Positions 18,634 to 28,160 are shown, numbered from the stretch's first letter. The stretch: DNA of 64,000 bases from Thalassospira mesophila (GCF_002115755.1 NZ_JFKA01000005.1:1-64000); one strand, 5' to 3'. Numbers and translations are program-made. The notes: generated by a model from the letters alone, not told the origin.

Positions 18634-19452
18634 ATGTCCGGGGATCACAGCCGCGGATTGCACGCCGAACACCGTCGTCCTGCATCTGGCTCAGGTCAGG
18701 GCGGAGGCTGGAAAAGGGGTGCCGCGACTGTGGTTCTGGGAATGGCTGTTATCGGCGGCGGCATTGGCCTCGGCACATGGTGGTTTTATGGTCACGGCCA
18801 GTTTATCACCCAGGAAGGTGATTTGCCGGTTCTCGTACCCGAAGACGGGCCGATCAAGGTGCGCCCTGATAGCCCCGGCGGCATGGAAGTGCCTCATCGT
18901 GACACTACCATTTATCAGGAACTTGATGAAAGTGGCGGCGACGTTGCTGTGGTTATTGACGCCATTCCCGATATGCCAAAGGCACCCGATGCCTCTGAAC
19001 TGGGGCCGCCGCCCGATGCGCGCAATCTGGTTGGTGATCAAATTGCCATTGATACCGGTAACGACATAACCGCCCCCAAACTTGATGCGCCGTCCTCAGA
19101 CGGTTTGCAAGACAGCGCCAATACCGGCCCGGCATCAAAGCCTGCCGAAAAATCAGCCGCCGCACCAAACCCGCCGCCAACTGCGGTTGAAAGTTCAACC
19201 GATGGCGAGTTTCGCATTCAGCTGGCATCCTTGCGCGATGAGACACAGGCAAGTGTTGCCTGGAAGAAAATAGCATCGGAAAACAAAGATTTGGTCGGTA
19301 ATCTTAAGATGTTTGTCCAGCGGGTTGACCTGGGTGACAAAGGTGTCTTTTATCGTTTGCAGGCAGGCCCGCTTGACGGACTTGCTGCTGCTGACAAAAT
19401 TTGTTCCGAATTAAAACAACGCAATGTGGGGTGCCTCAGTGTCCGGCCTTGA
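18634..19452 (+). CDS. SPOR-domain inner-membrane protein
   Basis: 272 aa. A basic cytoplasmic N-terminus is followed by one TM helix (about 30-50: AATVVLGMAVIGGGIGLGTWWF), a long Pro/Asp/Ala-rich periplasmic linker, and a C-terminal SPOR domain (about 190-272: FRIQLASLRDETQASVAWKK ... VFYRLQAGPLDGLAAADKIC). SPOR domains bind denuded glycan strands at the septum. It starts two bases after argS and overlaps nagZ, so it is translationally coupled with a muropeptide-processing enzyme, fitting a cell-wall role. Confidence 0.9.
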   Translation: MSGDHSRGLHAEHRRPASGSGQGGGWKRGAATVVLGMAVIGGGIGLGTWWFYGHGQFITQEGDLPVLVPEDGPIKVRPDSPGGMEVPHRDTTIYQELDESGGDVAVVIDAIPDMPKAPDASELGPPPDARNLVGDQIAIDTGNDITAPKLDAPSSDGLQDSANTGPASKPAEKSAAAPNPPPTAVESSTDGEFRIQLASLRDETQASVAWKKIASENKDLVGNLKMFVQRVDLGDKGVFYRLQAGPLDGLAAADKICSELKQRNVGCLSVRP

Positions 19453-20512
19453 GTTCAAACGACCCAGAGCCTGTATCCTCGGGCTTGAAGGAACAGCATT
19501 AAGTAATTGGGAAAAAGGCTTTTTTCGCGAGGCTGATCCTTATGGTTATATCATTTTTGCCCGAAATGTGGCCGACCCTGATCAGCTCAAACGCTTAACG
19601 GGCGAGTTGCGCGACCTAAACGGACGCAGCAATTTGCCCATTCTGGTCGATCAGGAAGGGGGCCGGGTGACGCGGTTAAAGCCGCCGCACTGGCGCAAAA
19701 TGCCCGCTGCCGGGGTGTTTGGGCAGCTCTATGAACAACATCCCGACGATGCCCGGGAAGCGGCCTATCTGAATGGGCGGTTGCTGGCCGCGGATTTGAT
19801 TGATGTCGGCATTTCGGTCGCCTGTGCGCCGGTACTGGACCTGTATTTTCCGGGTATGAGCGACGTTGTCGGTGATCGTGCCTATGGTAGCGAAGTTGCC
19901 AATGTTGTTGCCCTTGCCAGTGCTGTTTCAGCAGGACTTATGGATGGTGGAATTGTACCGGTGGTCAAACATATCCCCGGTCACGGGCGGGCATCGGTTG
20001 ATAGCCACAAGGATTTGCCGGTGGTCAGTGCCTCGCGCAGCAGCCTGTCGGTGAATGATTTTGAACCGTTTCGCCAGATGAAAGATGTTCTTGCCGCGAT
20101 GTCGGCACATATCCTGTTTAGTGCGATTGACGACCAGCGCCCCGGCACGGTTTCGCCCAAGGTGATTGACGAGATTATTCGCGGTGATATCGGATTTGAT
20201 AACCTTTTGATCAGCGATGATTTGTCGATGGAAGCCCTGGGCGGTTCCATCGCCAGTCGCACCTATGAATGTCTTGTTGCGGGCTGTGATATTGCCCTGC
20301 ATTGCAATGGCAAGCGCACCGAACTTGAACAGGTTGTTTCGATGTCGCCCAAACTTGACGGGCAGGCATTGGCACGTGCCCTTGCGGTAACCAACAAGAT
20401 AACATCCCTTCAGGGCTCTGTCCCTGCACGGCCGGTTCTGGCGGACTGGAATGCGCGACTGGCGCAATTGCTGGCACCTGTGTGGCCCGCGGCACAAGGA
20501 GAAGGTGCTTGA
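19439..20512 (+). CDS. nagZ: Beta-N-acetylhexosaminidase, glycoside hydrolase family 3
   Basis: 357 aa. GH3 NagZ signatures: ILVDQEGGRVTRL, VVKHIPGHGRASVDSH (catalytic His/Asp loop unique to NagZ) and LLISDDLSMEALGG (nucleophile Asp in SDD). It removes GlcNAc from GlcNAc-anhydroMurNAc peptides in peptidoglycan recycling. I use GTG 19439, which has GGGGTG six bases upstream; ATG 19424 is in frame but lacks a ribosome-binding site. It overlaps the SPOR gene by 14 bases. Its product GlcNAc could feed the amino-sugar locus at 41.9-53.6 kb. Confidence 0.95.
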   Translation: MSGLEFKRPRACILGLEGTALSNWEKGFFREADPYGYIIFARNVADPDQLKRLTGELRDLNGRSNLPILVDQEGGRVTRLKPPHWRKMPAAGVFGQLYEQHPDDAREAAYLNGRLLAADLIDVGISVACAPVLDLYFPGMSDVVGDRAYGSEVANVVALASAVSAGLMDGGIVPVVKHIPGHGRASVDSHKDLPVVSASRSSLSVNDFEPFRQMKDVLAAMSAHILFSAIDDQRPGTVSPKVIDEIIRGDIGFDNLLISDDLSMEALGGSIASRTYECLVAGCDIALHCNGKRTELEQVVSMSPKLDGQALARALAVTNKITSLQGSVPARPVLADWNARLAQLLAPVWPAAQGEGA

Positions 20513-21192
20513 ACCATATTATCGACGTGATTATTTCGGCAACCACATGGGTTTTGCCGGTGCTTTTTGCTGTGACCTTGCACGAAGCCGCACACGGTTT
20601 TGCCGCCAAGGCCTTTGGCGACGATACCGCACAGCGGGCAGGGCGGCTAAGCCTTAATCCGATCCGCCATATTGATCCGGTTGGTACCATTGTTATCCCG
20701 GGGCTTTTGCTGTTAACCGGGGCGCCGTTTTTGTTTGGTTACGCCAAACCGGTGCCAGTGGCATTTCACCGTCTGCATCCCCAGCGGCTGGGCATTATTG
20801 GCGTGGCTATCGCGGGGCCGGCAATTAATATTGTGCTGGCAATTTTCTCGATCATGCTGTTGGCATGGTTGCCGTCATTCTCGCCTGCGCTGAACGACTG
20901 GCTTGGCAAAACCCTGAACAATTCCATCGCCTTGAACTGTGTTTTGGCCGTGTTTAACATGTTGCCCATTCCGCCGCTTGATGGCGGACGGGTCCTGACG
21001 GCCATTTCACCGGCCCCGATTGCCCGTGTTTTGATGAGGATGGAAAAAGCCGGTATGGTCTTGTTGATCGCACTGGTGTTTTTACTGCCTTATGTGACAG
21101 CGCAGCTGGGCATTAATCTGCCGATTTTTCAATGGATTGTTGTTGAACCGGCAATGTGGCTTATCAATTTTCTGGTCAGCTTTTTTGTTTGA
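20509..21192 (+). CDS. Site-2-protease-family (M50) membrane metalloprotease
   Basis: 227 aa from TTG at 20509. Zinc motif HEAAH (residues 25-29) in TM1 and the NxxPxPPLDGGR motif (MLPIPPLDGGRVL) in a later helix give the two active-site halves; four to six hydrophobic helices are visible. Compact S2P of the Rip/YwhC type; substrate unknown. The TTG is preceded by AAGGAG at seven bases and overlaps the nagZ stop, making coupling likely. GTG 20482 is an alternative without a ribosome-binding site. Confidence 0.9.
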   Translation: MNHIIDVIISATTWVLPVLFAVTLHEAAHGFAAKAFGDDTAQRAGRLSLNPIRHIDPVGTIVIPGLLLLTGAPFLFGYAKPVPVAFHRLHPQRLGIIGVAIAGPAINIVLAIFSIMLLAWLPSFSPALNDWLGKTLNNSIALNCVLAVFNMLPIPPLDGGRVLTAISPAPIARVLMRMEKAGMVLLIALVFLLPYVTAQLGINLPIFQWIVVEPAMWLINFLVSFFV

Positions 21193-21220
21193 CCGGTCAT
21201 TGCCATTATATGAGATCTGA

Positions 21221-22189
21221 ATGGCTAAAACCGTTTCACCAGAATCTGGCATCAGTGACGAAGCCTTCGACGTAGCCCCCGTCGATCAGGTCAGTCTGGC
21301 TGACCGTCTGGTTCTGGATCTCGACGGTTTTGAAGGCCCGATTGACGTTTTGCTTGAACTGGCCCGTGATCAAAAGGTCGATATCATTCGCATATCGATC
21401 CTGGCCCTGGCCGAACAGTTTCTGGATTTTATCAATCGCGCGCACGAAATGCGCCTGGAACTGGCAGCCGACTATCTGGTGATGGCGGCGTGGCTGGCTT
21501 ATTTAAAGTCGCGCCTGTTATTACCCAAACAGGAAGATGACGGCGAAGAGCTAAGCGCAGAAGAAATGGCCGAATTGCTGGCGTTTCAGTTGCGCAGGCT
21601 GGAGGCCATGAAAGCCGCCGGGGCCAAATTAACCGACGGGCCCAATCTGGGACGAGATTTTTTCGCCCGGGGCGCGCCCGAGGAAATGCAGGTAACCACA
21701 TCGTCGGTTTATGATGCCTCGCTTTACGATTTGCTAAAATCTTACGCGCACATCATGCTAAGTGCCGAGGCCAAAACGCTTGAGATCGAGGCCTTTGATC
21801 TCTATGCGATGGATGATGCGATCCGACGTCTGCGCGATTTGTTTGGTCGGCGGATTGTACCGCAATGGACGTTGTTGATGGAATTTATGCCACGCGGGCT
21901 GGGCTCGCCTTTAAAAGCGCGATCCGCGCTTGCCGCACATTTTGTTGCCAGCCTGGAAATGTGCCGCGATGGCGAACTTGAAATTGCGCAAGAACAGGTG
22001 TTTGGCCCGATCATGTTGCGGTCGCCACAAAAGCCACGCCCGGAACAAACGGTATCCTTTGATGATGGCTGGGATGGGGTAACCGGCGCGGATAAAGACC
22101 GCGGCCTTGCGACCCAAGATGCAATTGGTGCAATTGACGGGGCGGGCGATGACCGGGGCTTTGAACGCGATGGGGGCGATGATGAGTGA
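21221..22189 (+). CDS. scpA: Segregation and condensation protein A
   Basis: 322 aa. Kleisin of the SMC-ScpAB complex: DFEGPIDVLLELARDQKVDI-like start (here GFEGPIDVLLELARDQKVDI), LADYLVMAAWLAYLKSRLLLP, and a C-terminal winged-helix region (about 165-250). The last 45 residues are a low-complexity Asp/Gly-rich tail not needed in homologues. It bridges SMC heads and helps chromosome segregation. The stop overlaps the scpB start by eight bases. Confidence 0.94.
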   Translation: MAKTVSPESGISDEAFDVAPVDQVSLADRLVLDLDGFEGPIDVLLELARDQKVDIIRISILALAEQFLDFINRAHEMRLELAADYLVMAAWLAYLKSRLLLPKQEDDGEELSAEEMAELLAFQLRRLEAMKAAGAKLTDGPNLGRDFFARGAPEEMQVTTSSVYDASLYDLLKSYAHIMLSAEAKTLEIEAFDLYAMDDAIRRLRDLFGRRIVPQWTLLMEFMPRGLGSPLKARSALAAHFVASLEMCRDGELEIAQEQVFGPIMLRSPQKPRPEQTVSFDDGWDGVTGADKDRGLATQDAIGAIDGAGDDRGFERDGGDDE

Positions 22190-22946
22190 TAATAATAACG
22201 ATAACGGCCAGCTTGAAATGGCTGGCATGGTGCAGAAACCGGCCATCGATCTGCAACATCTGCGCATTGTCGAAGCCGTTCTGTTTGCCTCTAGCGAGCC
22301 GTTAAGCGAAAAGCTTCTGGGCGCACGCTTGCCATCCGATGCAAAAATCGCTGATATTCTGGCTGAATTGCAGGAAACCTATGCGCAACGCGGCGTTAAT
22401 CTGGTGCATGTTGGCGATAAATGGGCGTTTCGCACGGCCATTGACCTTGCCGGGGATTTACATGTCGAGGTCGAAAAATCCAAAAAGATGACCCGGGCGA
22501 CATTGGAAACACTGGCGATTATTGCCTATCACGAACCGGTCACGCGGTCCGAGGTTGAAGAAATTCGCGGTGTGGCCCTGTCAAAGGGCACGCTTGATAT
22601 TTTGCTTGAAGCCAAATGGATCCGCCCGCGCGGACGCAAACGTGTGCCGGGCCGCCCGGTTTTGTGGGCAACAACGGATGATTTCCTTGATCATTTCGGG
22701 CTGCAAAACCGCGATGATTTACCCGGTCTTGCCGATTTGAAAGCCGCAGGTTTGCTCGATAGCCGCCCGGGCATGGGGCGTTATGGCGCAAGTTCGGGCG
22801 ATGACAGTTTGTTGCCTGAACCCGAAGATGACCCGTCAAGCACGGAATCCGCTGTTGAAGAAGCACTGACCAGCCGAAACCTGGCCGATCTTGATGCGGA
22901 AATATATGCACAAAATCTTCCGGGCGATGATCTGAAGCCTGATTGA
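22182..22946 (+). CDS. scpB: Segregation and condensation protein B
   Basis: 254 aa. Tandem winged-helix protein: LRIVEAVLFASSEPLSEKLL, then TLETLAIIAYHEPVTRSEVEEIRGV and KWIRPRGRKRVPGRPVLWATTDDFLDHFGL are family-typical. It dimerises and binds ScpA. ATG 22182 lies inside scpA with GGGGGC upstream; the open frame extends to 22107. The tail after residue 195 is acidic and variable. Confidence 0.94.
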   Translation: MSDNNNDNGQLEMAGMVQKPAIDLQHLRIVEAVLFASSEPLSEKLLGARLPSDAKIADILAELQETYAQRGVNLVHVGDKWAFRTAIDLAGDLHVEVEKSKKMTRATLETLAIIAYHEPVTRSEVEEIRGVALSKGTLDILLEAKWIRPRGRKRVPGRPVLWATTDDFLDHFGLQNRDDLPGLADLKAAGLLDSRPGMGRYGASSGDDSLLPEPEDDPSSTESAVEEALTSRNLADLDAEIYAQNLPGDDLKPD

Positions 22947-22957
22947 TCGCGATCAAT
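22942..22957. repeat. 16-bp perfect palindrome at the scpB stop
   Basis: ATTGATCGCGATCAAT is self-complementary over 16 bases and spans the scpB stop codon. It has two GATC sites. Role unknown. Confidence 0.5.
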
Positions 22958-23017
22958 TCATTCAACAGGCAAACTGTTGCATGTGACGGGCGAGGGCTTT
23001 AAACCACAACGAGGCAT

Positions 23018-23032
23018 TGCTTGTCATTCGCA
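23018..23032 (-). promoter_or_regulatory. Possible Fur-like site upstream of FbpC-like gene
   Basis: On the minus strand the sequence is TGCGAATGACAAGCA, one good half (TGCGAAT) of a 7-1-7 Fur-type palindrome and a poor second half. It lies 55 bases before an iron-type ABC ATPase gene. Weak evidence. Confidence 0.25.
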
Positions 23033-23087
23033 CTGTTTGCGGGGCAAAAACCGTTTTTGGTCGATTTAAATCAATAAAGAGTACGTC

Positions 23088-24131
23088 ATGCCGGTTGGCC
23101 TTAGCCTGAAAAATGTCAGCCATGAATTTGGCAATACCCGTGTTTTGCGTGACATCAATGTCGATGTTGCGCCGGGCGAACTGGTGTGTTTGCTTGGCCC
23201 ATCGGGCTGTGGCAAGACAACGGCCCTTCGCATCGCGGCCGGGCTGGAGCGTTTGCAAACCGGTTCTGTTTTGATCCATGACGAGGTTGTGGCATCTGCC
23301 GGGCAGTATCTGGAACCTGAAAAGCGCGGCGTCGGGTTGGTATTTCAGGATTATGCCCTGTTTCCGCACCTTGATGTTGCGGGCAATATCGGGTTCGGGT
23401 TGCGTCATATGGCGGCGGACGACCGGCGCAAAGCCGTGGTGAATGCACTGGAACGGGTTGGCATGGTTGATTATATCGACGCCTTTCCCCATCAATTATC
23501 GGGCGGACAACAACAACGCGTTGCCCTGGCGCGCGCATTGGCACCGGTGCCACGTGTTATGTTGCTTGACGAACCTTTTTCCGGGTTGGATGTGGCGCGC
23601 CGGGCCGAATTGCGCGACACCACGCTTCATGTACTGAAAAATGCCGGTATTGCAACGGTTATGGTCACCCATGACCCGGAAGAAGCCATGTATATGGGCG
23701 ACCGGATCATTGTGATGAATGAAGGGCAGGTGATGCAGGATGGCACCCCCGAGGAGCTTTATTTTCACCCGGCAAACCATTTCGTGGCGTCGTTTTTTGG
23801 CGAGGTAAACCTGTTTCCCTCCCGCGTTGAAAACAGCGTTGCGGCAACGCCGCTGGGCGAGGTTGCGACGGATGGAATTGCCGATGGCACAGCCGTTGAT
23901 GTTTTGGTCCGTCCCGAGGGATTGCGCATTGGCGCAGCGGGGCACAATGGCGATGTTTTGGCCAATATTGATGCGGTCCGATCACTTGGCGGGGTGAGCT
24001 TGATGCATCTTTCGGTTCACAATGGCCCGCATATTCATGCGCGGGTGCCACGCCGTCAGGTTATAGACAAGGGGGGAGTCGTATCTATTACGCTTGATCC
24101 CGAGATGACGTTCGTGTTTCCTAGGGAATAG
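23088..24131 (+). CDS. FbpC-like ABC transporter ATPase, orphan
   Basis: 347 aa. Walker A GPSGCGKTT (37-45), Q-loop in VFQDYALFPHL, signature LSGGQQQR, Walker B VMLLDEP followed by FSGLD, switch His in VTHDPEEAM, and a C-terminal TOBE-like region. Closest by eye to ferric-iron/sulfate/molybdate importer ATPases (FbpC/CysA group). No permease or binding protein is adjacent, which is odd: it is inserted between scpB and tatA, two genes that are often neighbours. It must pair with a permease elsewhere; iron is an inference. Confidence 0.85.
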   Translation: MPVGLSLKNVSHEFGNTRVLRDINVDVAPGELVCLLGPSGCGKTTALRIAAGLERLQTGSVLIHDEVVASAGQYLEPEKRGVGLVFQDYALFPHLDVAGNIGFGLRHMAADDRRKAVVNALERVGMVDYIDAFPHQLSGGQQQRVALARALAPVPRVMLLDEPFSGLDVARRAELRDTTLHVLKNAGIATVMVTHDPEEAMYMGDRIIVMNEGQVMQDGTPEELYFHPANHFVASFFGEVNLFPSRVENSVAATPLGEVATDGIADGTAVDVLVRPEGLRIGAAGHNGDVLANIDAVRSLGGVSLMHLSVHNGPHIHARVPRRQVIDKGGVVSITLDPEMTFVFPRE

Positions 24132-24246
24132 AAACGACGGCGGAAGAACCCAAACCCGCAAACACCGCGTTGCACACCATGGGGCTTTCTGCCATTATCG
24201 CTTGCCCTGTTCAAAGGGCGAGTACCGTATTGGGAGTAGAAAAGTT

Positions 24247-24474
24247 ATGAGTATCGGCGTCTGGCAAATTGTACTGATTTTGGCCATTGTCCTGATTATT
24301 TTTGGTGCCGGTAAACTTCCGCGCGTCATGGGTGACATGGGCAAAGGTATTCGTAGCTTCAAGTCTGGCATCAACGAAAAAGATGATGAAGAATCCGACA
24401 AGGCTTCTATTGGCAACACCACCTCGGCTTCGGTGCATACCGAAAGCAAGGACAAGGATTCGGTTAAGTCCTGA
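24247..24474 (+). CDS. tatA: Sec-independent translocase subunit TatA
   Basis: 75 aa. One N-terminal TM helix (VWQIVLILAIVLIIFGAGKLP) followed by the FGAGKLPRVMGDMGKGIRSF amphipathic helix that defines TatA, then a short charged tail. TatA oligomers form the pore for folded twin-arginine substrates. The ATG at 24247 follows GGGAGTAGAAAAGTT; the frame is open further upstream without a better start. First gene of tatABC. Confidence 0.95.
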   Translation: MSIGVWQIVLILAIVLIIFGAGKLPRVMGDMGKGIRSFKSGINEKDDEESDKASIGNTTSASVHTESKDKDSVKS

Positions 24475-24515
24475 CCTCGTCTGTCCGACTGGCTTTGCTC
24501 TGATAGGCGCTATTC

Positions 24516-25013
24516 ATGTTTGATATCGGTTGGACCGAAATGGCACTTGTGGCCGTCGTCGCGCTTTTTGTCGTCGGCCCCAAGGATTTGCCCCATGTCC
24601 TTTATAAAATGGCACATTACTGGAAAAAAGTGCGCGGTATGGCGCGCGAATTCCAGGGCGGCATCGACAGCCTGATCCGCGAGGCCGAGCTTGACGAATT
24701 GCGCAAGCAGGCCACTGGTGCCAGTACCAGCGCGACTGATTTTCTCGAAAAGCATATTGGCGGCAGCGATACCAATGTATCAAAGCCGACCACCAAAAAA
24801 GCCGATTCTCCTTCTGTACCGGCGGATGCAACCGTTTCTGCGACGTCTTCTGACGCAGTTAAGGGCGATGACACAAAAAATTCTTCGTCTGAATCTTCGC
24901 CGGAATCTGCGCCAGAACCTGCTGTGAAACCGGTGCGTCAGTCCGTGACGGAACCGGCGGACATAAAAGATCAACCAGAACCGGCAACCGCCCGGACCCA
25001 GCCGGAGAAATAG
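24516..25013 (+). CDS. tatB: Sec-independent translocase subunit TatB
   Basis: 165 aa. N-terminus MFDIGWTEMALVAVVALFVVGPKDLP carries the single TM helix and the G-P hinge of TatB, and VLYKMAHYWKKVRGMAREFQ continues the amphipathic helix. The second half (from about residue 75) is Ser/Thr/Pro/Glu-rich and low in complexity. TatB and TatC form the receptor for twin-arginine signal peptides. Lies 41 bases after tatA and two bases before tatC. Confidence 0.94.
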   Translation: MFDIGWTEMALVAVVALFVVGPKDLPHVLYKMAHYWKKVRGMAREFQGGIDSLIREAELDELRKQATGASTSATDFLEKHIGGSDTNVSKPTTKKADSPSVPADATVSATSSDAVKGDDTKNSSSESSPESAPEPAVKPVRQSVTEPADIKDQPEPATARTQPEK

Positions 25014-25015
25014 GC

Positions 25016-26005
25016 GTGAATATGCAGCTTCCAGACCAGCAGATGCCAATTATGGAGCATCTGATAGAGTTGCGGAATCGCCTGACATGGTCGGTGCTTG
25101 CACTTATTGTGACTTTTGGCGTCTGTTACTATTTTGTCGAAGACATATACGCTTTTCTGGTGCGGCCATTGGCCGCAGCCATGGGCCCTGGCAGTGACCG
25201 CCGCATGATTTACACCGCCTTGACCGAAGTGTTTTTCACTTACGTCAAGGTGTCGTTTTTTGCGGCCATGTTTGTGTCAACACCGGTGGTGCTGGGCCAG
25301 ATATGGGCTTTTGTGGCACCGGGGCTTTATAAAAACGAACGCCGGGCTTTTTATCCATTTTTGTTTGCCACCCCCATCCTGTTCTTGCTGGGCGGGGCGA
25401 TGGTTTATTATTTTATCATGCCGCTGGCATGGAAGTTTTTCCTCAGCTTTGAAACCGCGGGCAGCCAGACCGGGCTTGCCATTCAGCTTGAAGCCAAAGT
25501 CGGCGAATATCTGTCGCTGGTAATGAAGCTGATTTTTGCCTTTGGTCTTAGTTTTCAGTTGCCGGTATTGCTGACCCTGATGGCCCGTGCCGGGCTGGTG
25601 ACAGCCGCCGGACTTGCCAAAAAACGCAAATACGCCGTTGTCGTGACCTTTGTCTTTGCCGCCGTCATGACCCCGCCGGACCTGATCTCGCAGGTCGGTC
25701 TGGCAATACCGATTATGCTGCTTTATGAAATTTCGATCGTCATGGCCCGGATGAGCGAGCGCAAACGTGCCGCAAGCCAGGCAGCAGAAGATGACGAAGA
25801 CGATTATAATAACAGCGGTCGGTCAGACGATGATGTGAATGCACAGTCTGCTGCGGCGGCGCGTGCAGGAAATAGCGACACATCGGCGAAAAACAGCGGT
25901 GCGACATCCGATGAAAATACGGATGCGAAAAAGCAGTCACCCTCATCACAATCTGGTTCAATGACCGGTGATGATGATGAAGATGATTTTAACAATGCCC
26001 GTTAA
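25016..26005 (+). CDS. tatC: Sec-independent translocase subunit TatC with acidic C-terminal tail
   Basis: 329 aa. Six TM helices and the TatC hallmarks MEHLIELRNRL, FVAPGLYKNERRAFYPFLFATPILF and AAVMTPPDLISQ. It binds the twin-arginine signal. Core TatC ends near residue 245; the remaining 80 or so residues are a hydrophilic tail bounded by two similar acidic blocks (EDDEDDYNNSGR and DDDEDDFNNAR). GTG 25016 has GGAG upstream at eight bases; the in-frame ATG at 25022 is an alternative. Confidence 0.95.
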   Translation: MNMQLPDQQMPIMEHLIELRNRLTWSVLALIVTFGVCYYFVEDIYAFLVRPLAAAMGPGSDRRMIYTALTEVFFTYVKVSFFAAMFVSTPVVLGQIWAFVAPGLYKNERRAFYPFLFATPILFLLGGAMVYYFIMPLAWKFFLSFETAGSQTGLAIQLEAKVGEYLSLVMKLIFAFGLSFQLPVLLTLMARAGLVTAAGLAKKRKYAVVVTFVFAAVMTPPDLISQVGLAIPIMLLYEISIVMARMSERKRAASQAAEDDEDDYNNSGRSDDDVNAQSAAAARAGNSDTSAKNSGATSDENTDAKKQSPSSQSGSMTGDDDEDDFNNAR

Positions 26006-26035
26006 ATAACCTTCGCAAATAACAAGACGTTTGGG

Positions 26036-26060
26036 CGGGGTGGACCAATGGTTCACCCCG
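26036..26060 (+). other. Stem-loop between tatC and serS
   Basis: CGGGGTGGACC pairs with GGTTCACCCCG (one G-U pair) around a 3-nt loop, 46 bases before serS. No U-run follows, so it may be an intercistronic stabiliser or attenuator. Confidence 0.55.
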
Positions 26061-26105
26061 TCGTATAACCAGCCCCTAAAAATCAGACAAACAAGGTGCG
26101 GTTTT

Positions 26106-27383
26106 ATGCACGATATAAAATGGATTCGTGACAACCCCGATGCATTTGACGCAGCGATGAGCATGCGCAATGCCGAAATTACTGCGGCCCGATTAATCGA
26201 GATTGACGCCGAACGCCGCCGCCTGATGACAGAACATCAGGAATTGCTGGCGCGCAGAAAGTCGATCTCGGGGGATATTGGCAAGGCCAAAAAATCTGGC
26301 GAAAACGCAGATGACCTGATGGCCGAAATGGGCGGATTAAAAGACCGCATCAAAGCTGCCGAAGATGGTCAGGCGTCACTAAATGAACAGCTTGATCTGC
26401 TGCTAACGTCATTTCCCAACATTCTTGATGCAAACGTTCCCAAGGGTGCGGATGAAGACGACAATGTTGAAATTCGTCGTTGGGGCACCCCGGCCACGTT
26501 TGATTTTGACGTCAGCGAACATTTTGATCTGGGCGAAAAGCTCGGCATGATGGATTTCGCCACGGCAGCCAAACTTTCAGGCTCGCGCTTTGTGATATTG
26601 CGTGGCCAGTTGGCACGGCTGGAACGTGCCCTGGCCCAGTTCATGATCGACCTGCATGTCAATGAACATGGCTATGAAGAAACCACAACACCAATGCTGG
26701 TCAAAGACGACGCCATGTTTGGCACCGGCCAATTACCCAAGTTCGCCGAAGATTCGTTTAAAACCACCAACGACATGTGGTTGATCCCGACATCGGAGGT
26801 AACCCTGACCAACCAGGTCGCGGGCGATATTATCGATGTTGCACGGCTGCCATTGCGGTACACCGCCTTAACCCAGTGTTTCCGCTCCGAAGCGGGCTCT
26901 GCCGGGCGTGATACCCGTGGCATGATCCGCCAGCACCAGTTTGCCAAGGTTGAAATGGTGTCGATTGTCGACCCGGACCAGTCTGATGCCGAACTGGAAC
27001 GTAAAACCGGCTGTGCGGAAGAAATCTTGCAAAAGCTCGATCTTCCTTATCGCACCATGCTGCTATGTTCGGGCGATACCGGATTTTCGGCGATGAAAAC
27101 CTATGACATCGAAGTCTGGTTGCCAGGGCAGGGACGGTATCGTGAAATTTCGTCATGCTCGAACACTGGCGAGTTTCAGGCGCGGCGCATGAATGCCCGT
27201 TGTCGGACACAGGGTGATAAAAAAACGCGGTTTGTTCACACCCTTAACGGATCGGGGCTGGCGGTTGGCCGGTGCCTGATTGCGGTAATGGAAAATTATC
27301 AGCAGGCCGATGGCTCGATCCGGGTTCCCGATGTGCTGGTGCCTTATATGGGCGGATTGACCAAAATTGCCGCCGTTAACTAA
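26106..27383 (+). CDS. serS: Seryl-tRNA synthetase
   Basis: 425 aa class II synthetase. The N-terminal coiled-coil arm (about residues 25-105, [19 protein letters not shown] and onward) binds the long variable arm of tRNA-Ser; motif 2 ([21 protein letters not shown]) and motif 3 ([19 protein letters not shown]) form the active site. The ATG at 26106 has AAGGTG upstream and matches the family N-terminus; the open frame starts at 26031. surE begins nine bases after the stop. Confidence 0.97.
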   Translation: MHDIKWIRDNPDAFDAAMSMRNAEITAARLIEIDAERRRLMTEHQELLARRKSISGDIGKAKKSGENADDLMAEMGGLKDRIKAAEDGQASLNEQLDLLLTSFPNILDANVPKGADEDDNVEIRRWGTPATFDFDVSEHFDLGEKLGMMDFATAAKLSGSRFVILRGQLARLERALAQFMIDLHVNEHGYEETTTPMLVKDDAMFGTGQLPKFAEDSFKTTNDMWLIPTSEVTLTNQVAGDIIDVARLPLRYTALTQCFRSEAGSAGRDTRGMIRQHQFAKVEMVSIVDPDQSDAELERKTGCAEEILQKLDLPYRTMLLCSGDTGFSAMKTYDIEVWLPGQGRYREISSCSNTGEFQARRMNARCRTQGDKKTRFVHTLNGSGLAVGRCLIAVMENYQQADGSIRVPDVLVPYMGGLTKIAAVN

Positions 27384-27392
27384 GGGAAACTG

Positions 27393-28160
27393 ATGATCGA
27401 TCTGCAAAACGCCCGCATCCTGATTTGCAATGATGACGGCATTGATGCCCCTGGCATCAAACTTCTGGAAAATCTTGCACGCCAGTTTTCTGATGATGTG
27501 TGGGTGGTTGCACCATCGATAGAACAAAGCGGCGCAGGTCATTCATTGACCCTGCGCCGCCCCTTGCGCATTCACAAACGTGACGACCGGCATTTTGCCG
27601 TTGATGGCACGCCGACAGACTGCATTTTGCTGGCCATGCAAGTGATCATGCGTGAAACGCCGCCCGATATTGTGTTTTCCGGCATCAATCGTGGCGGCAA
27701 TCTGGGCGAGGACGTGACCTATTCCGGCACGGTGGCTGCCGCCATGGAAGCCGCCTTGCTAAATGTGCCCGCCATTGCCTTTTCGCAGTATTTTTCGCAA
27801 AAGCTGATCAATTGGGACGTCGCCAGTGCTTATCTGGTCGATGTGGTGCGTTCACTTATTAAAGCAGAATGGCCCAGTAACGTTTTGATAAACGTGAATT
27901 TTCCCGAACAGGAACGCAATGGTGGCGCGCAAATACGCGTCACCCGCCAGGGGCAACGCAAGATTGGCGACCATGTTGCAGAACGCCTTGATCCGCGCGG
28001 CGAACCCTATTACTGGATCGGGGCTATTCGATCGGAATTGCCCGAAGATGAAAACGCCGATTTACATGTGATTGAAAAGGGCGATATTTCTGTTACGCCT
28101 ATCGGCCTGGATTTTACCGATAACGCGACCCACGAAAAACTGACGAAGGCATTTCAGTGA
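27393..28160 (+). CDS. surE: 5'-nucleotidase SurE
   Basis: 255 aa. Metal-binding N-terminus ILICNDDGIDAPGI (Asp-Asp), the Ser in APSIEQSGAGHSLT, and SGINRGGNLGEDVTYSGTVAAAMEA are diagnostic. SurE is a divalent-metal phosphatase acting on nucleoside monophosphates and short polyphosphate, linked with stationary survival. The stop overlaps the pcm start (GTGA), continuing the conserved surE-pcm-nlpD block. Confidence 0.96.
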   Translation: MIDLQNARILICNDDGIDAPGIKLLENLARQFSDDVWVVAPSIEQSGAGHSLTLRRPLRIHKRDDRHFAVDGTPTDCILLAMQVIMRETPPDIVFSGINRGGNLGEDVTYSGTVAAAMEAALLNVPAIAFSQYFSQKLINWDVASAYLVDVVRSLIKAEWPSNVLINVNFPEQERNGGAQIRVTRQGQRKIGDHVAERLDPRGEPYYWIGAIRSELPEDENADLHVIEKGDISVTPIGLDFTDNATHEKLTKAFQ

